From Sulfurimonas autotrophica (lineage in GTDB: Bacteria; Campylobacterota; Campylobacteria; Campylobacterales; Sulfurimonadaceae): a stretch of 8,456 nucleotides of DNA. The notes under the pieces are model-generated. The model saw only the letters and a list, made by a program, of their open reading frames with translations, was not told the DNA's origin and did not search any database. Both the position numbers and the translations under genes were made by a program. Numbering within the stretch: position 1 is the stretch's first letter; each line of letters begins with the position of its first letter. The stretch is taken from the NCBI GenBank assembly GCA_015662405.1, contig DQUE01000148.1:1-8456 (forward strand), written 5' to 3'. Shown here piece after piece: positions 6,550 through 8,456 of this stretch.

Positions 6550-7545
6550 CTATTTTATAAGTATCTTCTCATCATCAACATAAAAAGCTTTCTCTCCGAC
6601 AAAGACAAGTCCCTCATCAAAATCTGCTTTATAAATAGTATAATCAAACGTTTTTTTATTGACAACTATTATATAGCCCTCTTTTTCCAACGCATAAAGA
6701 TTCTTTTCATCGATAATCATCCCTAAAAAATGTGCAAAAGGAAACTTAACCCTAGATATCTCCTGCAAAGAAGGTGTTAAAGCGATGATTTCTCCTTGTT
6801 TTGTTGTTATATATATGCTATTTTCATCATGTACGATATTTCGTATTTCAAACTTTGAACGTACCTCTTTTTGCCAAAGAGCTAAAACTTTAGAGTTACT
6901 CGCAGCAATAATTTTATCATCTAAAATACTAAAATAGATAATGTTGTTAAAATAATCAGCCGATGAAACAATAGCCGTACGTAGTCTTTTTTTCAATGTT
7001 GTATTTACAATAATGATTTTACCATCAAGTGTTGAAAAAATCACTAAATCATTCATAAAATAGGGTTGTGTAATTCGAATGTCATTTGCAATTGCCCTGC
7101 CACCCTGCTCCTTAAACAAAAACTCTTTTGAGCCCATATCATAGAGTGCTATTTCATTGTTGGCAAATAAAACTGCCAAGATATTATCTTTTAGACTCGC
7201 AGTAGCAATGGTTCTTTTTAGAGAAAAGCTCTTTTTCAATTGAGGTGTTTGTGTTGCTCTAAGCGTGAGATTGCCATCAATCGTCGCAGATAAAATCCAG
7301 CCATTACTTTCGCCGAGTAGCCTTTGGTGTTCATTGTCAATTGTAGCGATGATAGTGCCATCTTTTGCTAAAACTTTTCCACTCTCTAAAAGTGCTGTAT
7401 TAGAAGAGATATCGACTATTTCATCTTCAATGCTTGCATACCTTTTCCAATCATTTGCAACATTTTTTGGTTCAAAAACCTCTTTTGTGCTACATCCACT
7501 GAACAATAAAACAATGACTGATGCAAAAAATATATATCTATTCAA
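6550..7545 (-). CDS. Lipoprotein with PQQ-like beta-propeller repeats, BamB-like
   Basis: A predicted lipoprotein of 331 aa. Residues 1-17 form a signal peptide ending in lipobox LFSGC, with C18 the lipidated cysteine, so the mature protein should sit on the periplasmic face of a membrane. The rest is beta-rich with recurring blade-like units such as STLDGKIIIVN (171-181), TTKQGEIIALT (247-257) and LEKEGYIIVVN (286-296), resembling PQQ/propeller repeats. E. coli BamB, an outer-membrane assembly factor, is a lipoprotein propeller of 392 aa encoded just after yfgM. Here the upstream gene is YfgM-like, which supports a BamB-like role, but sequence identity must be low and the name is an inference. 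The start is TTG at 7545, with GGAG at 7557-7560 lying inside the upstream gene. It begins 3 bp after that gene ends and abuts the recombinase gene. Confidence 0.8.
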   Translation of the reverse strand: MNRYIFFASVIVLLFSGCSTKEVFEPKNVANDWKRYASIEDEIVDISSNTALLESGKVLAKDGTIIATIDNEHQRLLGESNGWILSATIDGNLTLRATQTPQLKKSFSLKRTIATASLKDNILAVLFANNEIALYDMGSKEFLFKEQGGRAIANDIRITQPYFMNDLVIFSTLDGKIIIVNTTLKKRLRTAIVSSADYFNNIIYFSILDDKIIAASNSKVLALWQKEVRSKFEIRNIVHDENSIYITTKQGEIIALTPSLQEISRVKFPFAHFLGMIIDEKNLYALEKEGYIIVVNKKTFDYTIYKADFDEGLVFVGEKAFYVDDEKILIK

Positions 7546-7548
7546 AAT

Positions 7549-8145
7549 TTACTTAACTCCATAATGCATTAATGCACGAGAAAGCTGTGCTAGAGGTGAA
7601 TTAATACTAATCATACTCAATTGAGAACGTGCTTCATCAAGTCTGTTTTCATTCATCAATAGAAGTGCCATCTGTACTTGTGCCAAGTCTCTGTATATTG
7701 CATTTTGTTTTTGGCTATAGTTTTGTAATTTATTAAAATCTTGTAAATGCTGTGCAGCTTCATATGATGACAAATCCCCAATAAGTAAAGCTTTTGAATT
7801 TTGAAGTGTTTCTAGTGTTTTTACATCTTTCGCAACTACAGCTTGAGAATAGATCCACACATCATGTAAAGTAGGGCTTAAAGAAGCTAAAGTGGTCAAT
7901 GTTGCTTTATCATTTGGATTTGCCTCTAATTGTAAGAGTACCTTGTTTGCAGCTTCAAGTCTCTGTTGTTTATTTATACTATATACTACATCACCTATTA
8001 CAAAAAGAGTAACAGCTACTACTGCACCAATCATTATATTTTTATATTTTTTTACAAATCTTTCTGTAATTACTGCTTTTTCAAAAAATTTCTCTTCTGA
8101 ATTTAGCTCTTCTTTTACCATCTCAATATTCTCTTTTAAACTCAA
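7549..8145 (-). CDS. Membrane-anchored TPR-like protein, YfgM-like
   Basis: A 198-residue protein with a charged cytoplasmic N-terminus (1-35), one transmembrane helix (about 36-57, IMIGAVVAVTLFVIGDVVYSI), and a helical periplasmic domain. That domain shows TPR-like features: LEAANKVLLQLEANPNDKAT at 63-82, and a closing ALLLMNENRLDEARSQLSMI at 160-179. This is the architecture of YfgM (206 aa in E. coli), an inner-membrane protein that works with the periplasmic chaperone PpiD near the Sec translocon. The gene is followed at 3 bp by a propeller lipoprotein, the yfgM-bamB order of Enterobacteria. The start is TTG at 8145 with AAGGA (8152-8156) 6 nt upstream; an in-frame ATG eight codons later lacks comparable support. 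It is the first gene of its transcript and diverges from gatC. A generic tetratricopeptide protein is the alternative reading. Confidence 0.8.
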   Translation of the reverse strand: MSLKENIEMVKEELNSEEKFFEKAVITERFVKKYKNIMIGAVVAVTLFVIGDVVYSINKQQRLEAANKVLLQLEANPNDKATLTTLASLSPTLHDVWIYSQAVVAKDVKTLETLQNSKALLIGDLSSYEAAQHLQDFNKLQNYSQKQNAIYRDLAQVQMALLLMNENRLDEARSQLSMISINSPLAQLSRALMHYGVK

Positions 8146-8151
8146 AACTCT

Positions 8152-8156
8152 TCCTT
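8152..8156 (-). promoter_or_regulatory. Ribosome binding site supporting a TTG start
   Basis: AAGGA on the minus strand, 6 nt before the TTG at 8143-8145. It decides the start of the YfgM-like gene over the internal ATG at codon 9. Confidence 0.6.
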
Positions 8157-8175
8157 ATATTTAATAAAGTCTCTA

Positions 8176-8181
8176 ATATTA
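8176..8181 (-). promoter_or_regulatory. Possible -10 box for the yfgM-like/bamB-like/recombinase operon
   Basis: TAATAT on the minus strand within GGGTAATATTAG. It would give a leader of about 25 nt before the TTG start. The -35 side (TAAAAC around 8199-8204) is poor and overlaps the palindrome at 8200-8221. The region is very AT-rich, so chance matches are likely. Confidence 0.3.
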
Positions 8182-8199
8182 CCCATAAATAAGTTAAAG

Positions 8200-8221
8200 T
8201 TTTATCAAATATATGATAAAA
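8200..8221. promoter_or_regulatory. Operator-like inverted repeat between divergent genes
   Basis: TTTTATCA (8200-8207) and TGATAAAA (8214-8221) are perfect inverted repeats separated by AATATA. The site lies within the 103 bp between the divergent yfgM-like gene and gatC, overlapping plausible -10 (TATGAT, 8212-8217, plus strand) and -35 (minus strand) positions. A dimeric regulator binding here could affect both directions. Without a T-run it does not look like a terminator. Confidence 0.45.
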
Positions 8222-8248
8222 TCAGAAAAAATAGAATGAGGATAAAAA

Positions 8249-8456
8249 ATGCAAATAGATGATGCACTGTTGAAAAAATTAGAAAAATTATCTTTTTTAC
8301 AAGTAAGTGAAGAGAAACGTGAAGAGATCATATCACAACTCTCAGAAATTGTAAACTTTGTAGATAATCTAAGTGAACTCAACACTGATGGCGTTGCAAG
8401 TACTTTTGCAATGAATGACAAAGCAACGCCGATGCGCGAAGACATTCCACAATGTG
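8249..8456 (+). CDS. gatC: Aspartyl/glutamyl-tRNA(Asn/Gln) amidotransferase subunit C, C-terminus cut by window edge
   Basis: GatC is the small subunit that stabilises GatA-GatB in the GatCAB amidotransferase. That enzyme converts mischarged Glu-tRNA(Gln) and/or Asp-tRNA(Asn) to the correct aminoacyl-tRNA in organisms lacking the direct synthetase. The 69 visible residues show the family pattern: an N-terminal MQIDDALLKKLEKLSFLQVSEE, then QLSEIVNFVDNLSELNTDGV, then the MREDI motif near the end. GatC proteins are about 95 residues, so some 25 lie beyond the edge. The ATG at 8249 has GAGG at 8238-8241, 7 nt upstream. It is the only plus-strand gene seen and is divergent from the yfgM-like gene; whatever follows it is outside the window. 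Confidence 0.93.
   Translation, partial: MQIDDALLKKLEKLSFLQVSEEKREEIISQLSEIVNFVDNLSELNTDGVASTFAMNDKATPMREDIPQC

Noticed and set aside
7265..7564. Plus-strand open frame of 99 codons opposite the bamB-like gene
   Set aside because: Its hydrophobic content mirrors the reverse of the lipoprotein gene; no ribosome site or recognisable domain.
8194..8445. Minus-strand open frame of 83 codons opposite gatC
   Set aside because: It is the antisense shadow of the clear gatC frame and resembles no protein family I know; its low-complexity serine/leucine content is typical of reverse-strand reading.
1..8456. CRISPR array, tRNA, rRNA, riboswitch or replication origin
   Set aside because: No regularly spaced repeats, cloverleaf patterns, riboswitch-like leaders or DnaA-box clusters were seen on reading both strands; intergenic space is only about 490 bp in total.

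Overview
The window is AT-rich and tightly packed. Its proteins look like those of a free-living member of the Campylobacterota (Epsilonproteobacteria), perhaps related to Sulfurimonas. That assignment rests on the character of the DnaE, EF-P and GatC proteins as I recall the family; no search was run. No intact mobile element, CRISPR array, tRNA or rRNA gene is visible.

Layout. Six genes lie on the minus strand and one on the plus strand. Read in the direction of transcription from position 8145 downward, the first set is a TPR/membrane-anchored protein resembling YfgM (8145-7549), a lipoprotein with propeller-like repeats resembling BamB (7545-6550), and a tyrosine recombinase of the XerC/D type (6549-5716). 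These three sit 3 bp and 0 bp apart, so they almost certainly form one transcript. A gap of about 325 bp follows. It holds a decayed transposase fragment of the ISAs1 type, a palindrome, and a probable promoter for the next set. That set is elongation factor P (5390-4824), the replicative DNA polymerase III alpha subunit DnaE (4798-1181), and an M18 family aminopeptidase (1145 to beyond the left edge). Spacings are 25 and 35 bp. At the right edge gatC begins on the plus strand (8249 onward). It diverges from the yfgM-like gene across a 103-bp control region that contains a perfect 8-bp inverted repeat.

How the genes work together. The right-hand minus-strand set covers envelope biogenesis (the YfgM/BamB-like pair recalls the yfgM-bamB order of Enterobacteria) plus DNA recombination. 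The left-hand set covers translation elongation, replication and peptide turnover. GatC belongs to the amidotransferase that makes Gln-tRNA(Gln) and/or Asn-tRNA(Asn).

Most of the window is ordinary core genome. The points most worth a second look are: an in-frame dnaX-type slippery heptamer near the 3' end of dnaE; the ISAs1-like relic and the adjacent 11-6-11-like palindrome downstream of the recombinase gene; the palindrome between the divergent genes; and the YfgM/BamB-like pair outside its usual phylogenetic range. I found no convincing evidence of a wholly new defence or mobile system.
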